NCBI GenBank assembly: GCA_024637035.1 | Contig: JAGXFW010000012.1 | Span: 39,149-103,148, forward strand | Direction: 5' to 3' | Length of the DNA stretch: 64,000 bases | From: Actinomycetes bacterium | GTDB taxonomy: Bacteria > Actinomycetota > Thermoleophilia > RBG-16-64-13 | Shown here: positions 8,465 through 16,021 of the stretch, in pieces | Position numbering within the stretch: position 1 is the first letter of the stretch | Layout of the letters: each line of letters opens with the position of its first letter | Position numbers and translations under genes: made by a program | Notes under the pieces: model-generated | The model's input: only the letters and a program-made list of their open reading frames with translations | The model's database searches: none | What the model was told of the DNA's origin: nothing

Positions 8465-8884
8465 ATGACAACACCGGAGGTGCGCGGCTCAGGCACCACG
8501 GACGATCCATGGACCCTGCAGACTCCAAGCCTGTCGTCGGAGTATCAGCTGTATCGTGATGAGGATGCCGATCCACCCGCCCTCGTGTGCGTCGTGGGGA
8601 AGACCGTCCTTTCGTACCATCTTTCCGCCGTCGAAGACCTACACGCGATGCTGAAGGCCCAGGGTGACTGGATGGCCCTCGGCAGCGCAGACGAGCAGAA
8701 GGAGGCGAAGGAGGGGACGGTCGAGGCGTGGGCGCGCTCTTCAGACAACCCCGTGGGTGGGTGGTACGGGCTGAAGAAGGGTCTGCGCGGCCGGTTTGCG
8801 AACTACGTGCCACCGCTACTCGAGGTGCTCGGGCTCGCCGAACTCGAGCACGGAGCGCGGAACAACCGGATGCGGGCCTTGTAG
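8465..8884 (+). CDS. Conserved hypothetical (DUF6855-like)
   Basis: A 139-residue soluble protein with a strikingly conserved family pattern: TPSLSSEYQLYRDEDADPPA, then LVCVVGKTVLSYHL, EDLHAMLKAQGDWM, LGSADEQKEAKEGTVEAWAR, NPVGGWYGLKKGLRGRFANY and a final ARNNRMRA. I recognise it as a family of unknown function, probably DUF6855, with the number given from memory. The ATG at 8465 has GGAGG 6 nt upstream. Starting at 8258, as an uninterrupted frame would allow, would overlap the membrane-protein gene and add unrelated sequence. Confidence 0.75.
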   Translation: MTTPEVRGSGTTDDPWTLQTPSLSSEYQLYRDEDADPPALVCVVGKTVLSYHLSAVEDLHAMLKAQGDWMALGSADEQKEAKEGTVEAWARSSDNPVGGWYGLKKGLRGRFANYVPPLLEVLGLAELEHGARNNRMRAL

Positions 8885-8998
8885 GAGTAGACCGCGCCGG
8901 CGCACGTGAGGCGGTCGTATCCACGTAGAGCAGTCCGGAACACGGACGTCTCGAGCCCCTCGGTTCGACTCGACCCGAGTCACGCTAGAATGGCGGAC

Positions 8999-10399
8999 AT
9001 GAAGCATCCGAGCAGCCTGTCGCAGCGTCTAGCCCTCAGAGACGGTAGTGAGGCGCTTGTCCGTGCGATCAGGCTCGACGACAAGCAGCGTTTGAGCGAT
9101 GCCTTTCACCGGCTGACCGGCACGTCGGTCTACTTCCGGTTCTTCAGCAACAAGAAAGCGCTGACGGAAGCGGAGCTCGAGCACTTCACCGAACTCGACT
9201 TCTACCATCACGTGGGGCTGGTCGCGACCGTGTTCCGCGGGGGCCAGGAGCGGATCGTCGGCGTCGGCAGGTACGTCGAGGCTACGCCTGAGGGACCGGA
9301 GCGGGTCGCCGAGATCGCCTTCGCCGTGGATGACGAGTTCCACCACCTCGGGGTGGGCACCCGCCTGTTCGAGCAGATCGTTCGCATCGCGCGGACGCAG
9401 GGGATCGGGAGACTGGAAGCGGATGTGCTGCTGGACAACATGGGCATGTTGGAGATCTTCCGGCACAGCGGCTACAGTCTGAGAACGACGATCGGCGATG
9501 GGATCGCGAATGTGTCGTTCAGCATTGGGCGTGAGCCTCCGGGTCGGTTGGCGCCTTGTTCCACCGCCGGTGAATGCGCGACCGGCGTGGGACTGCTCGT
9601 GGCCGCGAGCCAGGAACACGAGGGGCTCGACGGGACGCTGCACCTGGAACCCGCCGCCCCGCGTGCCGGCGAGACGAACCAGTTCTGCTACTCGGAAGAC
9701 GGTGTCGTTCTCGGTGTGGTCACCCTGTGGTCGGGGGCCAGCGTCGAGTTGGCGGCATTGGTGCATCCCGCCCACCGGCGCAAAGGGATAGGGAGAGTTC
9801 TGCTGGAGACGGCCCGTGCCGAGTGCCGACGCAGGGGCTTGAGCACGATCTTGCTGGTGAGCGAAGAGTCCTCGTTCGCGGGTCCGTCATTCGCCCAAGT
9901 CGGCGGCGGCCGCTACCGCTTCTCGGAACACCTGATGGAGGTCGACCCTGCGACCGCTCCGCTCGCGTCGGCTCCGCCTGGGGAGTCGATGGCACTGCGA
10001 GAGGCGGATGTGGGCGATTCGGAGGCGCTGGGGCATCTGTTCTCGGTCTGCTTCGACGACCCCGAGGAATGGCGGCGCGGTCAGGTCTCCGCATGGCTTC
10101 GCGACCCGGGGCAGCGCATCTACATCGGCTCCTTGGACGGGCAGGCGGTCGCCGTGCTCCGTGCCGGCGCCCCTGCTAACAGTGAGACCGCGGATCTGAA
10201 CACTCTTGGCGTCCACCCGGCATTCCGTGGGCGCGGGGTGGGACGTCGGATGCTCGAGCATGTGCTACGTGTCTTGCTGGGGGAGGGAAGGACCGTGCGT
10301 ATCGAGGTGCAGACGGACAACGAGAAGGCGCTCTCGCTGTACCTCTCCTGTGGTTTCCGGATCATCACCACCTACCGGTACTACGAGCTGCGCACGTAG
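8999..10399 (+). CDS. Triple GNAT acetyltransferase fusion
   Basis: About 466 residues that split into three GNAT-fold modules. Module 1 (residues 1-180) begins LALRDGSEALVRAIRLDDKQRL and has HHLGVGTRLFEQIV; it resembles the GNAT domain of protein lysine acetyltransferases of the Pat type. Module 2 (about 180-320) has HPAHRRKGIGRVLLETA. Module 3 (about 325-466) has HPAFRGRGVGRRMLEHVL and ends YLSCGFRIITTYRYY. All three retain the R/Q-x-x-G-x-G/A acetyl-CoA loop. Modules 2 and 3 look like a mycothiol-synthase-style tandem pair, but the substrate is unknown. A TAGAAT box at 8987-8992 would start transcription near the ATG at 8999, suggesting a leaderless mRNA; ATG 8990 is the alternative. Confidence 0.75.
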   Translation: MKHPSSLSQRLALRDGSEALVRAIRLDDKQRLSDAFHRLTGTSVYFRFFSNKKALTEAELEHFTELDFYHHVGLVATVFRGGQERIVGVGRYVEATPEGPERVAEIAFAVDDEFHHLGVGTRLFEQIVRIARTQGIGRLEADVLLDNMGMLEIFRHSGYSLRTTIGDGIANVSFSIGREPPGRLAPCSTAGECATGVGLLVAASQEHEGLDGTLHLEPAAPRAGETNQFCYSEDGVVLGVVTLWSGASVELAALVHPAHRRKGIGRVLLETARAECRRRGLSTILLVSEESSFAGPSFAQVGGGRYRFSEHLMEVDPATAPLASAPPGESMALREADVGDSEALGHLFSVCFDDPEEWRRGQVSAWLRDPGQRIYIGSLDGQAVAVLRAGAPANSETADLNTLGVHPAFRGRGVGRRMLEHVLRVLLGEGRTVRIEVQTDNEKALSLYLSCGFRIITTYRYYELRT

Positions 10400-10417
10400 C
10401 GGGGGCCAACGAAGTTC

Positions 10418-10459
10418 TATCCGGGTAGTATTGACTTCATAGTTTTACCCGGGTAGAAT
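10418..10459 (+). promoter_or_regulatory. Sigma-70-type promoter flanked by two CCGGGTA operator-like elements
   Basis: TTGACT (10431-10436), a 17-nt spacer and TAGAAT (10454-10459) form a near-consensus promoter. A perfect palindrome TACCCGGGTA (10446-10455) overlaps the -10 box, and a one-mismatch copy TATCCGGGTA (10418-10427) sits just upstream of the -35, centres 28 bp apart. This suggests repressor control of the DUF2239 gene that follows; the regulator is unknown. Confidence 0.7.
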
Positions 10460-10547
10460 GCCGCCCGTCGTAAGCTGAGTGCCGGCCGTGCAGCCGTCGA
10501 GCCACACTCGAGCGCCATTCGATTGCTGTTCTAGCCTAGGGTGACCC

Positions 10548-11150
10548 ATGCACGAGACGAGTCCATACACCGCGTTCGCCGATCACGAGCGGGTGGCATC
10601 GGGGGATCGCCTGCAGGTGGCGCTCGCCGTGAAGGCACTCGTGGACTCGGGTGACCGGCGAACGATGCTGATCTTCGTCGATCGCACCGGCGCCCAGGTG
10701 GACATGGATCTTCGAGGCACGATCGAGGAGGTGGAACGACGTCTGTCGGCGGGACGCGGGGACAGTGAGGAGGCCGAAGTGCTCCCCGAACGCCCGCGGA
10801 CACGGCGTTCGCCGGGCCGGCCCAAATTGGGCGTCGTCGGTCGCGAGATCACCCTGTTGCCTCGGCAGTGGGAATGGCTGAACGCCCAACCCAGCGGCGC
10901 TTCCGTCACCCTTCGAAAGCTGGTGGACGCCGCGCGCCGCGAGAACGCCAGTAAGGACATCGTGCGCTCGGCCCAAGGGGCCGCCTTCAAGTTCATGTCC
11001 GCCGTCGCCGGGAACGAGCCCGGTTTCGAGGAGGCGAGCCGCTCCCTGTTCGCCGGCAATCAGGAGTCCTTCGAGAAGTACACCGAACCATGGCCTCAGG
11101 ATGTGCGCGATCACGCTCGAACTCTTGCAGCTCAGGCGTTCGGGGGATGA
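10548..11150 (+). CDS. DUF2239 family protein
   Basis: A 200-residue protein with the full DUF2239 signature: AFADHERVASGDRLQVALAV, VDMDLRGTIEEVERRL, a charged linker, GRPKLGVVGREITLLPRQWEWL with LRKLVDAARR, and a C-terminal AAFKFMSAVAGNEPGFEEASRSLF. The family is uncharacterised; the helix after GRPKLG resembles an AT-hook-like basic element followed by a helical DNA-binding-like region, which is only a suggestion. It has its own strong promoter with operator-like repeats 90-130 bp upstream, unusual among its neighbours. Confidence 0.88.
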   Translation: MHETSPYTAFADHERVASGDRLQVALAVKALVDSGDRRTMLIFVDRTGAQVDMDLRGTIEEVERRLSAGRGDSEEAEVLPERPRTRRSPGRPKLGVVGREITLLPRQWEWLNAQPSGASVTLRKLVDAARRENASKDIVRSAQGAAFKFMSAVAGNEPGFEEASRSLFAGNQESFEKYTEPWPQDVRDHARTLAAQAFGG

Positions 11151-11174
11151 TGAGGTCTCGCCAAGGCGGCGCCG

Positions 11175-11834
11175 ATGTTCCAGCGTGACTACATCATGCG
11201 GAATGTGGAGCAGCTCGGTCCGGTGCTGGCCGCCATCCTGAAGACCAAGGTGGCGGGCGAACTCGAGGAGGCGGAAGTCCAGATCGCGACGGCCGGGATG
11301 CTGTTCCTCGGGTTCGACGTGGACCTGATCCGAAATCTGTCTGAAGAGAGTGTCCTGGAACTGGTGAGACAGAGGGATGAAGGGGACGCCGGCGCGTACG
11401 TCGTTGCGGCGGAGCTCCTCAGAGAGCAGGGCGATCTGCTCGAGCTGACGGCAGGGGCGGACGCGGGGCACGACAGCTACGTGAAGTCGTTGAGCATGTA
11501 TCTGGAGGGATGGCACGGCAATCCGGTGCACCGCACGGAGGCCTACTCGGCGAGGATCACCGAGCTCTACGCTCGACTCAAGCCGCATACGATGTCGAAC
11601 GAGATATCGAGCAGCCTCATGCGCTATTTCGAGACCACAGGAGAGTACGCGCACGCTGAAGACGTGCTCTTCCGGCGTGTCGGCGGCGGTGATGACGATC
11701 TCATCGAACATGGGATCGGCTTCTACACCCGCCTGCTTTCGAAGCCCGATCGGGAATTGGTCGATGGCGAACTTCCACGGGACGAAGTGGAAGAGGGCTT
11801 GGCGACGCTGAGGAAGATGATCGCTCCGGGCTGA
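11175..11834 (+). CDS. DUF6483 family protein
   Basis: A 219-residue, wholly helical, acidic protein. The opening MFQRDYIMRNVEQLGPVLAAIL is characteristic of DUF6483 proteins (number from memory), which begin with this short helix and contain TPR-like repeats; here the repeats would lie around residues 65-190 (AYVVAAELLREQGDLLEL, MRYFETTGEYAHAEDVLFR). The function is unknown. The gene starts 24 nt after the DUF2239 gene and is probably transcribed with it. Confidence 0.75.
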   Translation: MFQRDYIMRNVEQLGPVLAAILKTKVAGELEEAEVQIATAGMLFLGFDVDLIRNLSEESVLELVRQRDEGDAGAYVVAAELLREQGDLLELTAGADAGHDSYVKSLSMYLEGWHGNPVHRTEAYSARITELYARLKPHTMSNEISSSLMRYFETTGEYAHAEDVLFRRVGGGDDDLIEHGIGFYTRLLSKPDRELVDGELPRDEVEEGLATLRKMIAPG

Positions 11835-11890
11835 CTCCGCCAACAAGCACGAGCGTCTCACGTCCTAGTGCATAGGGGGATGGGCGACTG

Positions 11891-11989
11891 TACTCCCTGT
11901 TCGCCCCGGGACGGTACTTCGAGGGCGCGTCGGACAGGTCGACCGTCGAGGGATGGCGCCGGAGGCTCGAGGAGTATCTGGGGCGGTAA
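11891..11989 (+). pseudogene. Possible 3' remnant of a gene
   Basis: This stretch reads YSLFAPGRYFEGASDRSTVE, then GWRRRLEEYLGR and TAA. It looks like the C-terminal end of a protein (amphipathic final helix) with no body or start in front of it. I do not recognise the parent family. It may be a chance open frame, but the following NmrA-like gene is itself truncated, consistent with a decayed segment. Confidence 0.25.
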
Positions 11990-11991
11990 CC

Positions 11992-12555
11992 GTGCCGGAG
12001 CCAACCACCGACAGCCGCCCCGAGACCGTCCTCGTCCTCGGGGGCACGGGTCACTACGGCCGGCACATCGTCGGGAGTCTCGAGGCCAAAGGCGTGGCGG
12101 TTCGCGTGCTCACTCGCAGCGCGGAGCGGGCACGCGGATGCCTGCCTGAATCGGTCGAGGTGATGGAAGGCGATCTTGAGTCACGTGAAGCCGTCATCCG
12201 CGCCCTGCGGGGCGTCGGTCGACTGGTGGTCAGCGTGTCGGCGTTCACCCGTGCACAAGTCCGCAGGCTGGAGGCGGTCGAGAGAGACGCCGTGATCATG
12301 GCGCTCGCTGAAGCTGAGGCGGCGGGAGTGACGCGCGTCGTCTACTTGTCGGTCTTCGATATCCGCCCGGAGATCTCCGAGCGGCTGCGTCTCGTCAGCG
12401 CGAAGATCAAGCTCGATGTGGAGGCGTACCTCAGGTCATCGGGGTTCGACTGGACGGTCCTTGGCGCACCGCCCTCGATGGAGATCTTCTTCGCGATGAC
12501 CCGGGGCGACCGGATGGTGGTGCCCGGGCTTCAGTCGAGGACCATGCGGAACTAG
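11992..12555 (+). pseudogene. NmrA/SDR-like NAD(P)-binding protein, C-terminally truncated
   Basis: An atypical short-chain dehydrogenase. TVLVLGGTGHYGRHIV supplies the glycine-rich dinucleotide loop, then VRVLTRSAERA, VEVMEGDLES, RVVYLSVFDI and DWTVLGAPPSMEIFF follow the NmrA-like order. The frame stops about 187 residues in, right after GDRMVVPG, where relatives continue for about 100 residues with the substrate domain. I therefore call it a truncated gene, though a short functional form cannot be excluded. The start is taken as GTG 11992, since the ATG at 11953 would overlap the preceding remnant. Confidence 0.55.
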
Positions 12556-12615
12556 TCCGCACCTTCGACTACACTCCCACCACCTTCGAGATGGAGGCGC
12601 TTCGGCGGCAGCGCG

Positions 12616-13026
12616 ATGGCTGAACCCGTCCAGCCGTTCCTCGACTCGCTCGTCGAGTGGGCGTCCACTCAGTCTGAGGTGGAGGCCGTGGCTCTGGTGG
12701 GCTCGTACGCGCGCGGCGCGGCCACCGAGTCGTCAGACGTCGACCTCATGCTTCTGGTGCGCGACCCCGCTGCGTACCTGGCCGACAGACGGTGGCTCGC
12801 CGAGTTCGGCCATGCCGAGAGGCACACGACGGAGGAATACGGTCCGGTGACGTCCCTGCGAGTTTGGTATCTCGGCGGGCTCGAGGTGGAGTTCGGTTTC
12901 GCGACCCCGGATTGGGCGATGCCGCCATTGGACGAGGGGACGCGGGCTGTGATCGAAGCCGGCAGTCGGATCCTGTTCGAGCGACGGCCTCTGCTCAGCC
13001 CGTTCTTGCTCGGCCCCGGTGCATGA
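12616..13026 (+). CDS. Nucleotidyltransferase domain protein
   Basis: A 136-residue protein with the minimal nucleotidyltransferase core: VALVGSYARGAATESSDVDL gives the GS...DxD catalytic motif at residues about 29-46, and a further acidic strand, LEVEFGFATPDWA, supplies the third carboxylate. It resembles aminoglycoside-adenylyltransferase-like and MNT-type antitoxin proteins. No HEPN partner is adjacent, so a toxin-antitoxin role is not supported here. The ATG at 12616 follows a weak purine-rich site. Confidence 0.8.
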   Translation: MAEPVQPFLDSLVEWASTQSEVEAVALVGSYARGAATESSDVDLMLLVRDPAAYLADRRWLAEFGHAERHTTEEYGPVTSLRVWYLGGLEVEFGFATPDWAMPPLDEGTRAVIEAGSRILFERRPLLSPFLLGPGA

Positions 13027-13152
13027 GCGTCGACCTTGCCGGACTCAGCGCGTACTCCTCGAGACCCCTCGTTGAAGTGAACGGCCGTGGCTCTGCTCGT
13101 GGTATCGTGACGACCGTTGCGTGGGCAGTTCAGGGTGGAAAGGACCAGGCCA

Positions 13153-14199
13153 GTGGCATCTCCCTCTCGTTCGCGGATGATCGGGGCCTTCGCCATCATC
13201 TACGTGGTGTGGGGCACCACATTCCTCGGCATCCACTATGCGATCGCGACCTTGCCCCCGTTCTTCATGGGCTCGGTCCGCTACCTGATCGCGGGCGCGG
13301 CGCTCTACGGCTGGGCCCATTTCAGGAAGGCTGCTCGGCCGTCTGCGCGTCACTGGAAGACGGCGTTCATCGCGGGCGCGTTCTTCATGCTCATCGGCCA
13401 GGGTGGCGTGGCCTGGGGTCAGCAGAGCGTTCCCAGCGGGGTGGCGGGTGTTCTCGTGGGCACGATCCCCATGTGGATCCTCCTGCTCGAGTGGATCCGG
13501 CCGGGTGGTCGCAGACCGGGGCTCTTAGTGAGCGTCGGTCTGCTGCTGGGCTTCGTTGGCGTGGTCATCCTGGTGGCGCCTTGGGATTCGGGAACGCAGG
13601 CGATCGATCCACTGGGTGCCGCCTCTATTCTTGTGGCCGCGCTGGCCTGGGCGGTCGGATCGCTCTACGCGAAGTCCGTCGAGTGGCCAGAGTCGCATTC
13701 GCAGGCGGCAGGCATGCAGCTGTTCGCGGGCGGCGTGCTGCTGGCGGGGGCGTCGGCGATCAGCGGCGATCTGCGGGGCTTGTCCGTGGCCGACGTCTCG
13801 TTCACTTCGGCACTGGCCGTGCTCTATCTGGTCGTGTTCAGCTCGATCATCGCGTTCAGCGCGTACTCCTGGCTACTTGGTGTGTGTCGCCCCACTCGGG
13901 TGGCCACCTTCGCGTACGTGAACCCGGTGGTGGCGGTGAGTCTCGGGTGGCTGTTCGTGGGCGAGCCGCTCAGCGGGCGGATGGTGTTCGCCATAGCGAT
14001 CACCCTGGGGGCCGTCGCTCTGGTCTCCACCGGCTCTCAGGCTGAGGATTCTTCGGCTGCCCCCGCGATCGAGGCGCCGTGTTGCTTCGATGTAGCGGAG
14101 GGTCTGGACCGGGCATCCGTCGAACCCGAGCCTGAGCCACAGGTGGTGGCGACGGGCGCCGCGATGCACCCCACTGAGATCCGCCCGGCCGGGGTCTGA
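13153..14199 (+). CDS. EamA/DMT-family transporter
   Basis: About 348 residues with ten predicted membrane helices in two EamA repeats. The first begins IGAFAIIYVVWGTTFLGIHY and the second ILVAALAWAVGSLYAKS, with AFSAYSWLLGV and the family-typical ATFAYVNPVVAVSLGWLFVGEPL near the end. This is the drug/metabolite exporter superfamily (RhaT/YdcZ type); the substrate is unknown. The GTG at 13153 has AAGGA 9 nt upstream. An unusual soluble tail of about 50 residues (acidic, Pro/Glu-rich, EPEPEPQ) follows the last helix. Confidence 0.85.
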   Translation: MASPSRSRMIGAFAIIYVVWGTTFLGIHYAIATLPPFFMGSVRYLIAGAALYGWAHFRKAARPSARHWKTAFIAGAFFMLIGQGGVAWGQQSVPSGVAGVLVGTIPMWILLLEWIRPGGRRPGLLVSVGLLLGFVGVVILVAPWDSGTQAIDPLGAASILVAALAWAVGSLYAKSVEWPESHSQAAGMQLFAGGVLLAGASAISGDLRGLSVADVSFTSALAVLYLVVFSSIIAFSAYSWLLGVCRPTRVATFAYVNPVVAVSLGWLFVGEPLSGRMVFAIAITLGAVALVSTGSQAEDSSAAPAIEAPCCFDVAEGLDRASVEPEPEPQVVATGAAMHPTEIRPAGV

Positions 14200-14239
14200 C
14201 CCGGCGGGAGCGACCGTGGAGGGTTGCGACCGGCGCCGA

Positions 14240-14268
14240 GGCGCCGTACGGGGCCTCGTGACGGCGCC
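14240..14268. terminator. Hairpin between convergent genes
   Basis: An 8-bp perfect stem (GGCGCCGT with ACGGCGCC) enclosing a smaller inner stem (ACG/CGT) lies between the EamA gene and the convergent MerR pseudogene. No T-run follows, so it is a candidate only. Confidence 0.35.
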
Positions 14269-14286
14269 TTCCGGGCGGATTCTCGC

Positions 14287-14959
14287 CTACCTTGCGGCTC
14301 GCGTCGCGTTCGCCTCGATCGCGTCGCACAGGTACTGGGCCATGCCGGTGCGGATCTTCTCGTAGGTCGCGGTGAACCCGGGATCGGTGATGTACATGCG
14401 ACCCAGGTTCACGTGCATCGGGTGGGGGCAAGGGTAGAACCAACGATCGATCTGCAGACGATGACGTTCCGCCTGATCCATGGCCAGAGGATCGCTCGGC
14501 GGCACGCCCTCGTCCATGAGTGACGCGACAGCGGCTGTGATCTCGTCGCTTTCGGCTTTGAACCTCTCCCAGTCCTGCTTCGTGTAGGCCTTGGTGCGGC
14601 GCGCCGACTCCTTGTAGGCGTCAGTGTGGCCCCAACGCTCCTTGGCCTCCTCCTCGTGTTCGGACGGGTCGAAATCGTCGAACACCTCGAACATCTCTTC
14701 CTTGGTCATCAGGATGCCCCCTTCTAGGGATACCAGCGTGGCGTCGATGAGCCCGAGCATGGCTTCCAGGCGCAATATCTGTTCCTTCAGCGCGCTCCTC
14801 TGTTGGTGAAGCACCTCCCTGCGTGCGAACGCCGGATCGGACATCAGTTCGCGGATCTCGGCCAGGGAGCGTCCGCACGCTCACGTGGGCGAGTCTCGCA
14901 ACCTCACCAACCTTAAGGGATGGCGCCGAAGGCGCGTAGTGCTGATCTGTGCGTTCCAT
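14287..14959 (-). pseudogene. TipA-type MerR regulator with internal frameshifting deletion
   Basis: From the ATG at 14959 the frame gives the MerR helix-turn-helix start (LKVGEVARLAHVSVRTL) and then turns to nonsense. Beginning in another frame at about 14860 is RSLAEIRELMSDPAFARREV, the dimerisation helix, followed by an intact TipAS effector domain (DWERFKAESDEI, FYPCPHPMHV, GRMYITDPGFTATYEKI) to 14287. Comparison with the family order shows about 40 residues between VRTL and the SLAEIREL helix are missing and the halves are out of frame, so no intact DNA-binding domain can be made. An ATG at 14844 could still produce the effector half alone, as the internal start of tipA does, but it has no ribosome site. 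Confidence 0.75.
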
Positions 14960-14965
14960 GCCTGA

Positions 14966-14996
14966 AGCTTAGACCATGACGTATCGTGAGGGTCAA
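14966..14996 (-). promoter_or_regulatory. MerR-type operator/promoter with 19-bp spacer
   Basis: Reading the minus strand, TTGACC (14991-14996) and TAAGCT (14966-14971) are separated by 19 nt, the long spacer typical of MerR-controlled promoters. The 23-bp imperfect inverted repeat in between (14972-14994; half-sites GACCCTCACG and CGTCATGGTC, 8 of 10 matching) is a good MerR site. Transcription would begin at about 14959, the A of the ATG, giving a leaderless message. Confidence 0.75.
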
Positions 14997-15110
14997 GCGG
15001 CGCCTGTGGGCGCCTGTTTGCAGGAGGACGAGTGAAGATATGATGGTGGAGGCACGCGCGCAGCCCGCGCGCGGCGCACGTACCGCGACCGACCAACACG
15101 GAGGGCCTCG

Positions 15111-15854
15111 ATGTCCGAGTGGTTCCGCACTTTCTTCGCCCGTGACTACATCGATCGCTATGCGCGCGTCACCGACGAGGATGTCACCCGGCTGGAGGTC
15201 GATGGACTGATCAAGGCGCTGGAACTCAGGCCTCCCGCGCGAGTGCTCGACCTGGCCTGCGCCTACGGTCGCCACGCTCTGGCGCTGGCGAACCTGGGTT
15301 ACGAAGTCACCGGGTTCGACCTCTCCTTCGACCTCCTCGCCGAAGCCGAGCTGCGGGCCCAGGGAGCAGGCGCCACAGTGCGGCTCATGGAAGGGGACAT
15401 GCGCAAGTTGCCGTTCGTGCACGAGTTCGACGTGGTGGTGAACCTCTTCACCTCTTTCGGGTTCTTCGATGACGAGCGCGACAGTCGTCGCGTCATGGAG
15501 GGGATCCACGCGGCACTCGACGAGGGTGGACGGCTGCTCCTGGACGTGATCAACCGTGATGCGATCCTGCGCGACTTCCAACCTCGCATGTGGCGCGAGG
15601 CGGACGACGGCTACGTGCTCTCGGAGAGCACGTATGACCCGGCGCGCTCGCGCCTCATTGGAAGGCAGCTGCACGTGTCCACAAAGGGGCGGGTGGACGA
15701 GAGTTCCTTCACACTCCGCCTGTACGCGATGCACGAACTGCGGGCGCTCATCGAGGCGGCCGGTTTCGAGGTGCAGGCCGTGTACGGAGGGTTCGATCTC
15801 TCCCCGTTCGAACTCGATTCGCCGCGGATCGTGATGGTGGCGCGACGCCCGTAG
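15111..15854 (+). CDS. Class I SAM-dependent methyltransferase
   Basis: A 247-residue Rossmann-fold methyltransferase. Motif I is VLDLACAYGRHALAL, followed by VTGFDLSFDLLAEA, GDMRKLPF (motif II/III) and FDVVVNLFTSFGFF; the C-terminal half forms the usual antiparallel strands (LYAMHELRALIEAAGFEVQ). Proteins of this type often act on small molecules; the substrate is unknown. GGAGG lies 8 nt before the ATG. It runs divergently from the TipA-type MerR pseudogene, whose target it might once have been. Confidence 0.85.
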   Translation: MSEWFRTFFARDYIDRYARVTDEDVTRLEVDGLIKALELRPPARVLDLACAYGRHALALANLGYEVTGFDLSFDLLAEAELRAQGAGATVRLMEGDMRKLPFVHEFDVVVNLFTSFGFFDDERDSRRVMEGIHAALDEGGRLLLDVINRDAILRDFQPRMWREADDGYVLSESTYDPARSRLIGRQLHVSTKGRVDESSFTLRLYAMHELRALIEAAGFEVQAVYGGFDLSPFELDSPRIVMVARRP

Positions 15855-15932
15855 GGCCCGTTCCGCGCGGGAGGCGCGCTCGCCGCGCGCTTGCCGCGCG
15901 TTCGCCGGCCGGTGCATCTGGCCTAAGGACGC

Positions 15933-15964
15933 GCATCGGCGCCCCCTCGCGGGAGCGCCGATGC
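15933..15964. terminator. Strong hairpin between convergent genes
   Basis: A perfect 10-bp stem (GCATCGGCGC with GCGCCGATGC) around a 12-nt loop separates the methyltransferase gene from the convergent end of the nitrate operon. It probably acts in both directions; there is no T-tract. Confidence 0.6.
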
Positions 15965-16021
15965 TGTGATGCGCGGACGGGAGCCGGGCGTCTGGGCACC
16001 CGGCACGTGGGGCGGTGTGAC

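Noticed and set aside
2107..13026. Chromosomal integron cassette array
   Set aside because: The genes are small and co-directional, but I found no integrase and no attC-like sites with paired RYYYAAC/GTTRRRY ends between them; several also have their own promoters.
12616..13026. HEPN/MNT toxin-antitoxin pair
   Set aside because: The nucleotidyltransferase has no HEPN-type neighbour on either side.
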